Below, piece after piece: positions 50,121 through 58,584 of a stretch of 64,000 nt of DNA. The notes under the pieces are model-generated. The model did no database searches. It had not been told where the DNA came from and saw nothing but the letters and a program-made list of their open reading frames with translations. The stretch's first letter is position 1. Every line of letters begins with the position of its first letter. The stretch spans positions 21,908-85,907 of the forward strand of contig NZ_JBHUOR010000002.1 of the NCBI RefSeq assembly GCF_042686175.1, given 5' to 3'. The position numbers and the translations under genes were made by a program. The stretch is from Kurthia populi. GTDB lineage: Bacteria > Bacillota > Bacilli > Bacillales_A > Planococcaceae.

Positions 50121-52241
50121 GTGCAAAAAGGTAAAAAGTGGCGATCGTTATTATTAGCAGGTGCATTACTAACATCTTTATTAACACCAGTTGCAGGGGC
50201 AAGTGCGGCAACAACGGACAAAGACTTGAAGAACTTCGATACAGAACGTTACGGGGATGTCATCTCCATTGACCCATATTTAGACAAGTTATCAAAAGAT
50301 GCAGATTTTAACGCAAAACTGAAAAAAAGACTTCAAGCGCAAGCTGATGAAGCACAAACAAAAGCAACATCGGATAATGATAGTGATTTTACGTATGACG
50401 GTGGAACGAAAAAATTCTTAACGAATAATCTTTCATTAAAAGATTTTACGATGCGTAGTGTGGGCGACAATGTGGAAATTTGGGTAGCACATGACTTGTC
50501 TTATGGACCAGACAATCCACGTGAAGCAGATGTTGTGACGCAAGCACAGGTGGACAAACTTCGTGATGAGTTTGAGTCAAATATTTATCCGAAAGTGACG
50601 GATTTCTTCGGTACACCAGATGCATTAGATGGCTCAAAAGCGAGACTGCCAGGACAAATTGGTTTACCAGCAGATTATTATGAAGGCTCAGACAAGGTCA
50701 TCATCCTTGTGGATAACGTGCAAGATGAGGGCTGGAACAATCCAGATTATCCATTCTTTGTAGCAGGCTTCTATTGGCAAACAATTGAAAACTACATTAA
50801 CCGTAATATCGTGACAATTGATACAAATAGCTGGGATACGCGCTTAGAAGAAACATTTTATGGTACAACAATTCATGAATTACAGCATTTAATTCAAGCA
50901 GACCATGACCCATCAGAAGAATCTTGGTTGAATGAAGGTTTCTCGACATTCTCTGAATACTTAGGTGGCTATGGTGGTCCAGATAGCTCGATTAACTTCT
51001 TCTTAGACCACCCGGAAAATTCACTTGTAAACTGGGATGAGCATGCGACTGCTACAACAGGACCTGAAACGATTGCCGATTATGGTCAAGTATACTTATT
51101 CACACAATATTTATATGACAAATTCGGTCATGATTTCATTAAAGAAATCGCAACAGATGGCGAGCGTCAAGGCATGGAAAGTGTAGACCATGCGCTGCGT
51201 GAACGCGGTACGACGTTTACAAAAGTATACCAAGATTTCCAAACAGCTGTGGCGCTAGATGATAAGTCAGTAAGCTCGAAATATGATATTGATAGCGTAG
51301 ATTTACGTAACTTACCGGTAGACCGCGCTGGCACAAAACGTGGCAAAACGGTCGATTATGAATCAGCTAAAACTTATGAAAAAGAAGGCGTTCCGGCATG
51401 GGGCGGCGACTTTAAATCATTCGACTTTACAAAAGAAGTACAGGGCTTACGCTTCAACGGTGCAGACTTCTTACCACTTGAATGGACGACTGTGACAGAT
51501 CCTGTGACAGGCAGTGGCAATGTTTTATGGGGCGGTAAGGGCTCACAAGCAGATCATGAAATGATTTTTGCGGCAGACTTAACGAAAGCGACAAATCCAA
51601 CGCTAACATTCCAAAATCTATATGCGATTGAAGATGCATGGGATTATGGTGTTGTTCAAGTATCAACGGATAACGGCCAAACGTGGGAGAGCTTATCAAA
51701 TATCAATACACGTACAGATGTTGATGAGCAGGGTTATCCAAAAATCAAAGAAAATGTACCTGGCTTCACTGGTTCAGTAGAAACATGGCAAAATGAAGCC
51801 TTTGATTTATCAAAATACAAAGGCCAAAATGTTTTAGTATCATTCCGTTACTTAACAGACTGGGGTACAGAAGAAAAAGGCTGGTTCGTCAAAGATATTA
51901 AAATTGATGAGGCAGGCGTGTCGATTAATGGGGATTCAACGACTGGCTTAACGACGCAATCAGCGCTCAATAAAGACTATGTTAAATTCTTAACGACATT
52001 CATCCAAACGAAGAAAAACGGTAAAACAAAAGTAGAACAAGTAGACCCTTATGATGTGACGGAAACAAAAGCGCTTCAATTAAACAATATGTTAAAAGAG
52101 GGCAATGTCAAAATGATTACGACATATGCAGCAAATCCTGGTGATATTAAACCAGTAGACTTCACATATGAAGTATTGTTTAAAGAAAAGAAAGACAAGC
52201 CAAATAAAGGCAAGGGTAAAGGACCGAAATGGGCACGTTAA
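50121..52241 (+). CDS. Secreted M6-type metalloprotease (immune inhibitor A-like)
   Basis: 706 residues. Signal peptide (KKWRSLLLAGALLTSLLTPV, cut near GASA), a propeptide-like helical part, and a catalytic domain with the zinc motif HELQHLIQADH and a downstream WLNEGFSTFSEY. The C-terminal half is beta-rich, with a jelly-roll/MAM-like end (GWFVKDIKID) and a basic tail GKGKGPKWAR. Related proteases degrade host or environmental proteins outside the cell. The GTG at 50121, 7 bases after AAAGGTGG, is preferred to the GTG at 50091. The CodY box upstream suggests nutrient control. Confidence 0.9.
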   Translation: MQKGKKWRSLLLAGALLTSLLTPVAGASAATTDKDLKNFDTERYGDVISIDPYLDKLSKDADFNAKLKKRLQAQADEAQTKATSDNDSDFTYDGGTKKFLTNNLSLKDFTMRSVGDNVEIWVAHDLSYGPDNPREADVVTQAQVDKLRDEFESNIYPKVTDFFGTPDALDGSKARLPGQIGLPADYYEGSDKVIILVDNVQDEGWNNPDYPFFVAGFYWQTIENYINRNIVTIDTNSWDTRLEETFYGTTIHELQHLIQADHDPSEESWLNEGFSTFSEYLGGYGGPDSSINFFLDHPENSLVNWDEHATATTGPETIADYGQVYLFTQYLYDKFGHDFIKEIATDGERQGMESVDHALRERGTTFTKVYQDFQTAVALDDKSVSSKYDIDSVDLRNLPVDRAGTKRGKTVDYESAKTYEKEGVPAWGGDFKSFDFTKEVQGLRFNGADFLPLEWTTVTDPVTGSGNVLWGGKGSQADHEMIFAADLTKATNPTLTFQNLYAIEDAWDYGVVQVSTDNGQTWESLSNINTRTDVDEQGYPKIKENVPGFTGSVETWQNEAFDLSKYKGQNVLVSFRYLTDWGTEEKGWFVKDIKIDEAGVSINGDSTTGLTTQSALNKDYVKFLTTFIQTKKNGKTKVEQVDPYDVTETKALQLNNMLKEGNVKMITTYAANPGDIKPVDFTYEVLFKEKKDKPNKGKGKGPKWAR

Positions 52242-52248
52242 GCTAGAT

Positions 52249-52280
52249 AAAAGCATCTCACAATCGTGAGATGCTTTTTT
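52249..52280 (+). terminator. Terminator after the M6 protease gene
   Basis: AAAGCATCTCAC / GTGAGATGCTTT, perfect with a 4-base loop, followed by a T-run. Confidence 0.93.
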
Positions 52281-52351
52281 AATGTTTTTTTGAGAGAGAC
52301 AAATGTAGTATTTATAATAACTTTTCAAAGCACAAATAAAAAAATGTACGT

Positions 52352-52381
52352 TTGAAATGAACATTGTCAGAAAAGTATGTT
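52352..52381 (+). promoter_or_regulatory. kbl promoter with CodY box
   Basis: TTGAAA (52352) - 18 bases - TATGTT (52376). CATTGTCAGAAAAGT (52362-52376) matches 12 of 15 CodY positions and fills the spacer. Confidence 0.5.
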
Positions 52382-52417
52382 AGAATAGGAGCAACTGAAC
52401 GGGAAAGGATGATTTGT

Positions 52418-53608
52418 GTGTCAAAAATTTTAAATACATTCGTAGATGAAAACTTACAAGCATTAAAAGAACAAGGCTTATACAATGAAATTGACCCTGT
52501 AGAAGGTGCGAACGGTCCGGTCATTACCATTCGCGGTAAGCAGCTCATTAACCTATCGTCAAATAACTATTTAGGCCTTGCGACAAACGAAGATTTAAAA
52601 GCGGTAGCGCAAAAAACAATCGCAACCTATGGCGTGGGTGCCGGTGCAGTACGTACGATTAATGGGACGCTTGATTTACATGTGAAGCTAGAAGAAAAAC
52701 TCGCTGAATTTAAAGGAACAGAAGCGGCGATTAGCTATCAATCTGGTTTCAACTGTAATATGGCGGCGATTTCTGCTGTGATGGATAAAAACGATGCTAT
52801 TTTATCTGACCAATTAAATCATGCCTCTATCATTGATGGTTGTCGTTTATCAAAAGCGAAAATCATCGCGTTCAATCACTCGGATATGGAAGACCTTCGC
52901 AATAAGGCCAAAGAAGCAACTGAATCGGGCTTGTACAACAAAATCATGGTCATCACAGATGGCGTCTTTTCAATGGATGGCGACATTGCGAAACTACCAG
53001 AAATCGTCGAAATCGCAAAAGAATTCGATTTAATTACGTATGTTGATGACGCACATGGCTCAGGTGTAACGGGTAAGGGGAAAGGAACGGTTAAACATTT
53101 TGGTCTACAAAATGAAATCGACTTCCAAATCGGTACATTATCAAAAGCCATCGGTGTTGTCGGTGGCTACGTAGCAGGAAAACAAAATGTTATTGATTGG
53201 CTGAAAGTACGCTCTCGTCCATTCTTATTCTCAACAGCACTACCACCAGCAGACGTTGCAGCGATTACAGCGGCTGTTCAAATGATCATCGATTCAACAG
53301 AGCTTCATGATAAGCTATGGGACAATGGCGATTATTTAAAAGCAGGCCTTCAAAAGTTAGGATTTAATATCGGACACTCTGAAACGCCAATCACACCATG
53401 TATTATCGGTGATGAAACACTGACACAACAATTCTCAAAACGCCTTATTGAAGAGGGCGTTTATGCGAAATCAATCGTGTTCCCAACCGTTCCAAAAGGG
53501 ACAGGACGTGTGCGTAATATGCCAACTGCGGCGCATACAAAAGAAATGCTAGATGAGGCCATTGCCATTTACGAAAAAGTCGGGAAAGAACTAGGCGTTA
53601 TTTCCTGA
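52418..53608 (+). CDS. kbl: Glycine C-acetyltransferase (2-amino-3-ketobutyrate CoA ligase)
   Basis: 396 residues, alpha-oxoamine synthase of the PLP type I fold: NLSSNNYLGLA, YQSGFNCNM, TYVDDAHGSG and the PLP lysine in IGTLSKAIGVVGGY. It converts 2-amino-3-oxobutyrate and CoA into glycine and acetyl-CoA, the second step of threonine breakdown. It starts at GTG 52418 after AAAGGATG. The first-step enzyme (SDR threonine dehydrogenase) lies about 7 kb downstream at 60594 and shares a CodY-like box, so the pair looks like a split pathway. Confidence 0.93.
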   Translation: MSKILNTFVDENLQALKEQGLYNEIDPVEGANGPVITIRGKQLINLSSNNYLGLATNEDLKAVAQKTIATYGVGAGAVRTINGTLDLHVKLEEKLAEFKGTEAAISYQSGFNCNMAAISAVMDKNDAILSDQLNHASIIDGCRLSKAKIIAFNHSDMEDLRNKAKEATESGLYNKIMVITDGVFSMDGDIAKLPEIVEIAKEFDLITYVDDAHGSGVTGKGKGTVKHFGLQNEIDFQIGTLSKAIGVVGGYVAGKQNVIDWLKVRSRPFLFSTALPPADVAAITAAVQMIIDSTELHDKLWDNGDYLKAGLQKLGFNIGHSETPITPCIIGDETLTQQFSKRLIEEGVYAKSIVFPTVPKGTGRVRNMPTAAHTKEMLDEAIAIYEKVGKELGVIS

Positions 53609-53645
53609 AAAGAGAAAGTGCGCTAACGCGATGAATCTAAAAAGA

Positions 53646-53688
53646 AAAACACTTTCAAAGGAGGTAAGCTCTTTGGAAGTGTTTTTTT
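53646..53688 (+). terminator. Terminator after kbl
   Basis: AAAACACTTTC / GGAAGTGTTTT stem with a longer loop, ending in seven T. Confidence 0.8.
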
Positions 53689-53833
53689 ATCATTTCTTCG
53701 CAGAATACCCCTCCCTCAAAGAACGTAGTGAGTAGGGAGGGGATGAATGCGAACCCAATGATTCTGCCAGTACTAATTTGTTGAAAAGAACATCCGTTCC
53801 CGTTATACTATTCGAAAAAAGGAGGTGTCTGCC

Positions 53834-54808
53834 ATGTCACATAAAGCGTATAAATTCCGTATCTATCCAAATAAAGACCAACAAGCATTGATTCATCAAA
53901 CACATGGTCATTGCCGTTTTGTGTACAACTATTTCCTTGAACGTTGGAATACTTCTTATGAAGAAGAAGGAAAAGGGTTGAATCGTTCCATTATGTCCAA
54001 AATGCTCACAAAGCTGAAAAAACAAGAGGATACGGCATGGCTACGCAACGTAGATAGTGTGGCATTACAAGCCTCTTATGAAAATTTAATAGACGCTTTT
54101 CAACGTTTCTTTCAAANAACGATTAAATACAATGCGAGTGGTACGTTTTACGTGTCTGTCCAATGCGAAGTACCAGACTTTAAGCCATTGCCTCAAACAA
54201 ATGAAGCTGTAGGAATTGATTTAGGTATCACTGATTTTGCGATTCTGTCTAATGGACGTAAAGTGGATAACCAACGCTTTACAGCCAAAATGGAGCAGAA
54301 GTTAAAACGTGAGCAACGCAAGTTATCACGTCGCTACGAGCAAGCGAAAAAAGAGGGTCGTGATTTACGTGAGTGCATGAACTATCAAAAGCAACGTCGT
54401 AGAGTGGCTCGTTTGCGTGAGCGTGTTGCGTTTCAACGAGAAGATTTTTTGAATAAACTGTCAACGGCATTGATTCGTCATTATGACGTCATCTGTCTTG
54501 AAGACTTGAACACAAAAGGCATGTTGAAAAATCGTAAGTTAGCGAAAGCGATTAGTGATGTGTCATGGTCTTCTTTTGTACAAAAACTGATGTATAAGGC
54601 GAAATGGTTCGGTAGAAAAATTGTTGAAATCGACAGATTCTTCCCATCGAGCCAAATTTGTCATGCCTGTGGTCATCGAGATGGCAAGAAAACATTGGAT
54701 ATTCGTGAGTGGACTTGTCCATCTTGTGATACGACACTAGACCGAGATATTAATGCAAGTAAGAATATCTTAATCGAAGGGTTGAGACTTTTAAAGCAAC
54801 AACCGTAG
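53834..54808 (+). CDS. tnpB: TnpB RNA-guided nuclease (OrfB), interrupted by an ambiguous base and a missing segment
   Basis: 324 residues as read. N-terminal AYKFRIYPNKDQQALIHQ, RuvC acidic residues in GIDLGITDFAIL, ICLEDLNTKGM and TLDRDINASKN, and a zinc finger CHACG...CPSC. An N at 54117 falls where FQRFF is directly joined to TIKYNASGTFYVSV; TnpB proteins normally have some 55-65 more residues there, including the KFKSKK region. So either the assembly skipped part of the gene or the copy is deleted. AAGGAGGTG is 6 bases before the ATG. Confidence 0.88.
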   Translation: MSHKAYKFRIYPNKDQQALIHQTHGHCRFVYNYFLERWNTSYEEEGKGLNRSIMSKMLTKLKKQEDTAWLRNVDSVALQASYENLIDAFQRFFQXTIKYNASGTFYVSVQCEVPDFKPLPQTNEAVGIDLGITDFAILSNGRKVDNQRFTAKMEQKLKREQRKLSRRYEQAKKEGRDLRECMNYQKQRRRVARLRERVAFQREDFLNKLSTALIRHYDVICLEDLNTKGMLKNRKLAKAISDVSWSSFVQKLMYKAKWFGRKIVEIDRFFPSSQICHACGHRDGKKTLDIREWTCPSCDTTLDRDINASKNILIEGLRLLKQQP

Positions 54809-54940
54809 GAACGACGGGGATAGCCTACTAAAAAAAGTGAAGCCGCTGTTTCGAGCAACTGGAAACAAGCAAGCACTGTTCGTAGGAATCTCCCACTTCA
54901 AGCAACGTTCGAAGAACGGCTAAGTGGGGGTAGTTCAATC
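54809..54940 (+). ncRNA. Probable TnpB guide RNA (omega RNA) region and right end
   Basis: The 130 bases from the tnpB stop to the right end are non-coding and hairpin-rich, with a distal CCCACTT / AAGTGGG stem. In this superfamily the guide RNA overlaps the tnpB 3' end and runs to the element boundary, taking its guide from the flank. Here the guide would begin near 54941 (CTTAGCTTTAATGTCC). Assigned by position. Confidence 0.5.
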
Positions 54941-55237
54941 CTTAGCTTTAATGTCCTTATACGCCTTTGGTGAAACAGCGTACATAATTTTACCGGCAAC
55001 AATGGCGATAACGGCCACGAGTAAAATTTGAATGATAAATTCAAAAAATGAATTTACCGGTAATTTCAGGCGTAGCATGACCATGAATGCTAAAAAGACA
55101 CCAAGCGTTGTGCCAAAACCATAAATGAAAACGACTTTCTTTTTATCTTGATTGCCAAGCTGGTTTAGAACATAGCGCTGTGTCGCAATGCTTATAAAGC
55201 CAACAAAGGCACTAATAATTAATGAAATGATAACCAC
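54935..55237 (-). CDS. Small membrane protein, 3' end at the transposon boundary
   Basis: About 100 residues with three hydrophobic segments (about 1-20, 38-58, 65-88) and a short charged tail YKDIKAKD. I do not recognise the family. The TGA stop is formed within the TTCAAT of the transposon right end, so the insertion may have altered the C-terminus. The GTG at 55237 is preferred, 5 bases after AGAGGTGA; the GTG at 55246 lies on that site. It follows mtnE by a few bases and is probably in its operon. Confidence 0.65.
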   Translation of the reverse strand: MVIISLIISAFVGFISIATQRYVLNQLGNQDKKKVVFIYGFGTTLGVFLAFMVMLRLKLPVNSFFEFIIQILLVAVIAIVAGKIMYAVSPKAYKDIKAKD

Positions 55238-55249
55238 AAGTGTCACCTC

Positions 55250-56416
55250 TTAAGCGAATAGATTAAGTGTGGCGATGCGCTCCATTGCTTCGTGAATACG
55301 GGCCTCATCAACGAGTAAACCGACGCGAACATAGCCCTCGCCGTGCTCACCAAAGCCATTACCAGCAGCAACGGCAACATTGGCTTTAGCAAGCAGTACA
55401 TCCGCAAATTCCTCGCTTGTCATACCATTTGGCACAGGTAGCCATGCAAAGAAGCTACCAGCCGGAATGGTAATATCCCAGCCGATTTTTGCGGCAGCCT
55501 CTTTTAAAGCATGACGACGCGATTCATAAATCGCTAGCTGCTCTGTCACACATTGCTGTGAGGAGGTTAGCGCCACGGCACCGGCATGCTGAATAGCAGG
55601 GAATAGACTGCAATAGAGATGGTCCTGAATAAGATTTAAGCCAGCAATCATGTCGCGATTTCCGACTGCAAAGCCAACGCGCCAGCCGGCCATATTATAC
55701 GTTTTTGATAGCGTATAAAATTCAACACCGATCTCTTTAGCGCCCGCGGTTTGCAGGAAGCTTGGTGGACGAATGCCATCATAGCCAAGTGAACCATAGG
55801 CGAAATCATGCATCACTGCAATATCATGCTCCTTGGCTAATGCGACGGTTTCAGCGAAAAATTCGGGTGTTGCAACAGCGCCTGTAGGATTGTTTGGATA
55901 GTTGATATACAAAAGCTTTGCAGCCTGTTTTTGTGCCGGAGTTAATGCATTGTAGTCCGGTAAAAACTGATTGTCAGCCGTTAGTGGCATCGTTTCAAAT
56001 TGGATATTGGCTAGTGCTACACCGGATAAATAATCAGGGTACCCTGGATCAGGTAATAGCATCGTATCACCGTCATCTAGCATAACCATTGGCAATTCCA
56101 CTAAGCCTGCTTTGGCACCGAATAAAATGGCGACTTCCGTATTAGGGTCAATATCGACATCGTATTCACGTTTATAAAATGTGGCGATTGCCTCTTTAAA
56201 CTCTACTGTACCACGAAATGGTGAATATTTGTGCATGCTAGGGTCAGCGGTTGCTTGTTGCATCGCCTCAATAATATGTGTTGGTGTTGGACGGTCTGGG
56301 TTCCCTTGTCCTAAGTTAATGACATCGCGTCCTTCTGCCACTGCTTCTGCCACATTTTTTGATAGCTTCGCGAAAAATTGCTCAGGAAGTTGTTGCATCT
56401 TTTTTGATAATTTCAT
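55250..56416 (-). CDS. mtnE: PLP-dependent aminotransferase, MtnE-like (methionine salvage)
   Basis: 388 residues, class I aminotransferase: INLGQGNPDRPTP, YSPFRGTVEFKEAI, NYPNNPTGA, HDFAYGSLGYDG and the PLP lysine in YTLSKTYNMAGWRVGF. In Bacillus subtilis mtnE (ykrV) lies divergent from mtnU (ykrU), as here; MtnE aminates 4-methylthio-2-oxobutyrate to methionine. The divergent region holds two CodY-like boxes. The neighbouring metNIQ transporter strengthens the methionine assignment. A role with related 2-oxo acids cannot be excluded. Confidence 0.85.
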   Translation of the reverse strand: MKLSKKMQQLPEQFFAKLSKNVAEAVAEGRDVINLGQGNPDRPTPTHIIEAMQQATADPSMHKYSPFRGTVEFKEAIATFYKREYDVDIDPNTEVAILFGAKAGLVELPMVMLDDGDTMLLPDPGYPDYLSGVALANIQFETMPLTADNQFLPDYNALTPAQKQAAKLLYINYPNNPTGAVATPEFFAETVALAKEHDIAVMHDFAYGSLGYDGIRPPSFLQTAGAKEIGVEFYTLSKTYNMAGWRVGFAVGNRDMIAGLNLIQDHLYCSLFPAIQHAGAVALTSSQQCVTEQLAIYESRRHALKEAAAKIGWDITIPAGSFFAWLPVPNGMTSEEFADVLLAKANVAVAAGNGFGEHGEGYVRVGLLVDEARIHEAMERIATLNLFA

Positions 56417-56456
56417 GTAGGTGCCTCCAAAAATAATCTATTGTATAATAGAAAGA

Positions 56457-56501
56457 AATATTCTGAAAATTATTCTCATAGTAGACCTTTTTCAGAAAAA
56501 T
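56457..56501. promoter_or_regulatory. Two CodY boxes between mtnE and mtnU
   Basis: AATATTCTGAAAATT (56457-56471) matches 14 of 15 consensus positions; CTTTTTCAGAAAAAT (56487-56501) matches 12 of 15. They are 30 bases apart in the divergent promoter region. Confidence 0.7.
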
Positions 56502-56520
56502 GTCTATAGGTGGTGTCGTG

Positions 56521-57312
56521 ATGAAATTAGGCTGTATTCAATTTAAAGTCGCAACAGGCGATGTAGAAAAAAACTATGCACGCGTAAATGAATTAGTACG
56601 CGAAGCACACGCAAAAGGTGCAGAGCTCGTTGTTTTACCAGAGATGTGGAATTCAAGCTATGCACTGAAAAAATTAGACGAGCTAGCAGATCCAAATGGT
56701 GAGCGCGCAAAGAAATTTTTAAGTGAGCTTGCGAAGGAGTTAGGCATTCATATCGTTGGTGGCTCTGTTTCGACGAAAAAAGGCGACAAATTTTATAATA
56801 CGATGCTTGTGTTTAATAAAGACGGTGAGCAGGTTGGTGAATACGACAAAGCACATTTATTCCGCTTGATGGATGAGCATTTATATTTAGCAGCGGGCTC
56901 AGGACAAAATAATTTCAAATTAGGTGACTTAGATGCGGCGGGTGTCATTTGCTATGATATTCGTTTTCCAGAATGGCTACGCCTCCATGCGCTAAACGGT
57001 GCGAAGGTCATTTTCGTTTCGGCACAGTGGCCAACACCTCGCATTGATCATTGGAAAACATTATTACAAGCGCGTGCGATTGAAAATCAATGCTTTATCG
57101 TTGCGGTAAATCGTACAAGTCATAAGCCGGAAAACTTTAACGGCAACTCAATGGTGATTGAACCATGGGGGGAAGTGTTATGGACGGGTGATGCAGAGGA
57201 AGAGCTAGCGATTGTCGATGTTGATTTTGATAAGGTCGACGAGGTACGTAAAAAAATTCCCGTGTATGATGACCGTCGCCCAGAGCTATATCAAGATATT
57301 TTGAAAAATTAA
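56521..57312 (+). CDS. mtnU: Carbon-nitrogen hydrolase, MtnU-like omega-amidase
   Basis: 263 residues, nitrilase superfamily with the catalytic triad visible: E in VVLPEMWN, K in EYDKAHLFR, C in GVICYDIRFPEW. Bacillus MtnU is placed as the amidase that removes the 2-oxoglutaramate formed when MtnE uses glutamine. The divergent position to mtnE is the same as in Bacillus subtilis. The ATG at 56521 is favoured by AGGTGG 8 bases upstream; the open frame begins 7 codons earlier. Confidence 0.88.
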   Translation: MKLGCIQFKVATGDVEKNYARVNELVREAHAKGAELVVLPEMWNSSYALKKLDELADPNGERAKKFLSELAKELGIHIVGGSVSTKKGDKFYNTMLVFNKDGEQVGEYDKAHLFRLMDEHLYLAAGSGQNNFKLGDLDAAGVICYDIRFPEWLRLHALNGAKVIFVSAQWPTPRIDHWKTLLQARAIENQCFIVAVNRTSHKPENFNGNSMVIEPWGEVLWTGDAEEELAIVDVDFDKVDEVRKKIPVYDDRRPELYQDILKN

Positions 57313-57313
57313 T

Positions 57314-57359
57314 TTTTTTCTGAAAATATATTGACAATGGACGTAAAAAGAAATACTAT
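57314..57359 (+). promoter_or_regulatory. metNIQ promoter with CodY box
   Basis: TTGACA (57331) - 17 bases - TACTAT (57354). TTTTTTCTGAAAATA (57314-57328), 12 of 15 CodY positions, lies immediately upstream of the -35. Confidence 0.65.
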
Positions 57360-57395
57360 TGATGACATAATCATAAAAACAACTAAATAACTAGG

Positions 57396-57494
57396 ATTTA
57401 TCAAGAGCGACGGAGGGATAGGCCCGATGATGTCCAGCAACCCCCATTATGGGAAGGTGCTAATTCCTACAGAATGTATTTCTGAAAGATAAAT
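57396..57494 (+). ncRNA. SAM-I riboswitch (S-box)
   Basis: Closing stem ATTTATC (57396-57402) / GATAAAT (57488-57494) and the conserved blocks CAAGAG, GGAGGGA, GGCCCGATGA, CAGCAACC, AAGGTGCTAATTCC and GAAAGATAA in the right order. It binds S-adenosylmethionine and stops transcription of metNIQ when methionine is plentiful. Confidence 0.97.
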
Positions 57495-57507
57495 AACGTT
57501 TATAATA

Positions 57508-57540
57508 GAAAGCGTCTTTCAGAGGAAAGGCGCTTTTTTG
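57508..57540 (+). terminator. SAM riboswitch expression-platform terminator
   Basis: AAAGCGTCTTTC / GAAAGGCGCTTT stem with one G-T pair and a short loop, followed by T. In the absence of SAM its left side is expected to be held in an antiterminator with the 3' strand of the aptamer. Confidence 0.92.
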
Positions 57541-57581
57541 TTTTCTGAAAAAGTAATTTTACAAGAATAAGAGGTATGCGC

Positions 57582-58583
57582 ATGATTGAAATAAACAATG
57601 TCTCAAAAGTATATCGAGCAAAGAAAAAAGAAGTTATCGGTGTAGATAATGTCAATCTTACAATTAATGACGGCGAAATATTCGGAATAGTCGGATATTC
57701 TGGTGCCGGGAAGAGTTCATTATTACGTTGCATCAATTTATTGGAGCAGCCAACAGATGGTGAGATTTTAGTTGATGGCCAAAATTTAATGACACTATCA
57801 GGTAAAGAACTACGGCAGGCACGCCTAAAAATCGGTATGATTTTTCAGCATTTCCACTTGATTGACCAAAAGACAGTCGGTGAAAATATTGAGTTTTCAT
57901 TAAAGGCTGCGAATGTCGCAAAAGACAAACGCGAAGCGCGCATTAAGGAACTACTCACAATGGTTGGGCTGTCTGATAAGAAGGACGTTTTTCCCGGTCA
58001 GCTATCAGGTGGTCAAAAGCAACGTGTAGGTATCGCAAGAGCGTTAGCGAACGAACCAACGATTTTATTATGTGATGAAGCCACATCCGCACTCGACCCG
58101 ACGACAACGACAGCCATTTTAAAATTATTGAAAAAAATTAATCGTGAGCTTGGTATCACCATTGTCTTAATTACGCATGAGATGGAAGTAGTCAAAGAGA
58201 TTTGTGACCGCATGGCAATTATGCAAAACGGACGTGTTGTCGAGCATGGCAGTGTGTACGATATTTTTGCCAATCCAACAAATCCATTAACGCAGGAATT
58301 TATCGGCAGTGTTGTGTCCTTTGATATTCCATCAGAAATTATGCATACATTTAATGGCACTATCGTCAAAGTATTATTTAAGGGCGATACCGCAGGGCAA
58401 GGAATTATTTCCGATATGCTACAGCAATTTGAAGTACGAGGAAATTTCCTTCACGGTACGATTGAGTACATACAAGAGCGTCCACTCGGCATCTTCATCA
58501 TGGAATTAATCGGTGACGGACAAGATATTAACCGCGCCATCACGTATATGGAATCTCGCGGTGTAACAGTGGAGGTGCAGTAA
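57582..58583 (+). CDS. metN: Methionine ABC transporter ATP-binding protein MetN
   Basis: 333 residues: Walker A GYSGAGKSS, signature LSGGQKQR, Walker B LLCDEATSALD, and a C-terminal NIL domain (about 255-333) that senses methionine and inhibits transport. It energises D- and L-methionine uptake with MetI and MetQ. The ATG before IEINNVSKVY is chosen because AGAGGT then lies 6 bases away; the ATG at 57576 is too close. Controlled by the SAM-I riboswitch and probably CodY. Confidence 0.96.
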   Translation: MIEINNVSKVYRAKKKEVIGVDNVNLTINDGEIFGIVGYSGAGKSSLLRCINLLEQPTDGEILVDGQNLMTLSGKELRQARLKIGMIFQHFHLIDQKTVGENIEFSLKAANVAKDKREARIKELLTMVGLSDKKDVFPGQLSGGQKQRVGIARALANEPTILLCDEATSALDPTTTTAILKLLKKINRELGITIVLITHEMEVVKEICDRMAIMQNGRVVEHGSVYDIFANPTNPLTQEFIGSVVSFDIPSEIMHTFNGTIVKVLFKGDTAGQGIISDMLQQFEVRGNFLHGTIEYIQERPLGIFIMELIGDGQDINRAITYMESRGVTVEVQ

Positions 58584-58584
58584 T

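Larger units (their letters stand above)
53700..54940 (+). mobile_element. IS200/IS605-superfamily element carrying only tnpB
   Basis: The left end has a hairpin CCCCTCCCT / AGGGAGGGG (53708-53742), the right end a hairpin CCCACTT / AAGTGGG (54892-54928) followed by GTAGTTCAAT. There are no inverted termini or target duplication, as usual in this superfamily. No tnpA is present, so movement would need a transposase in trans. The boundaries are approximate. Confidence 0.75.
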
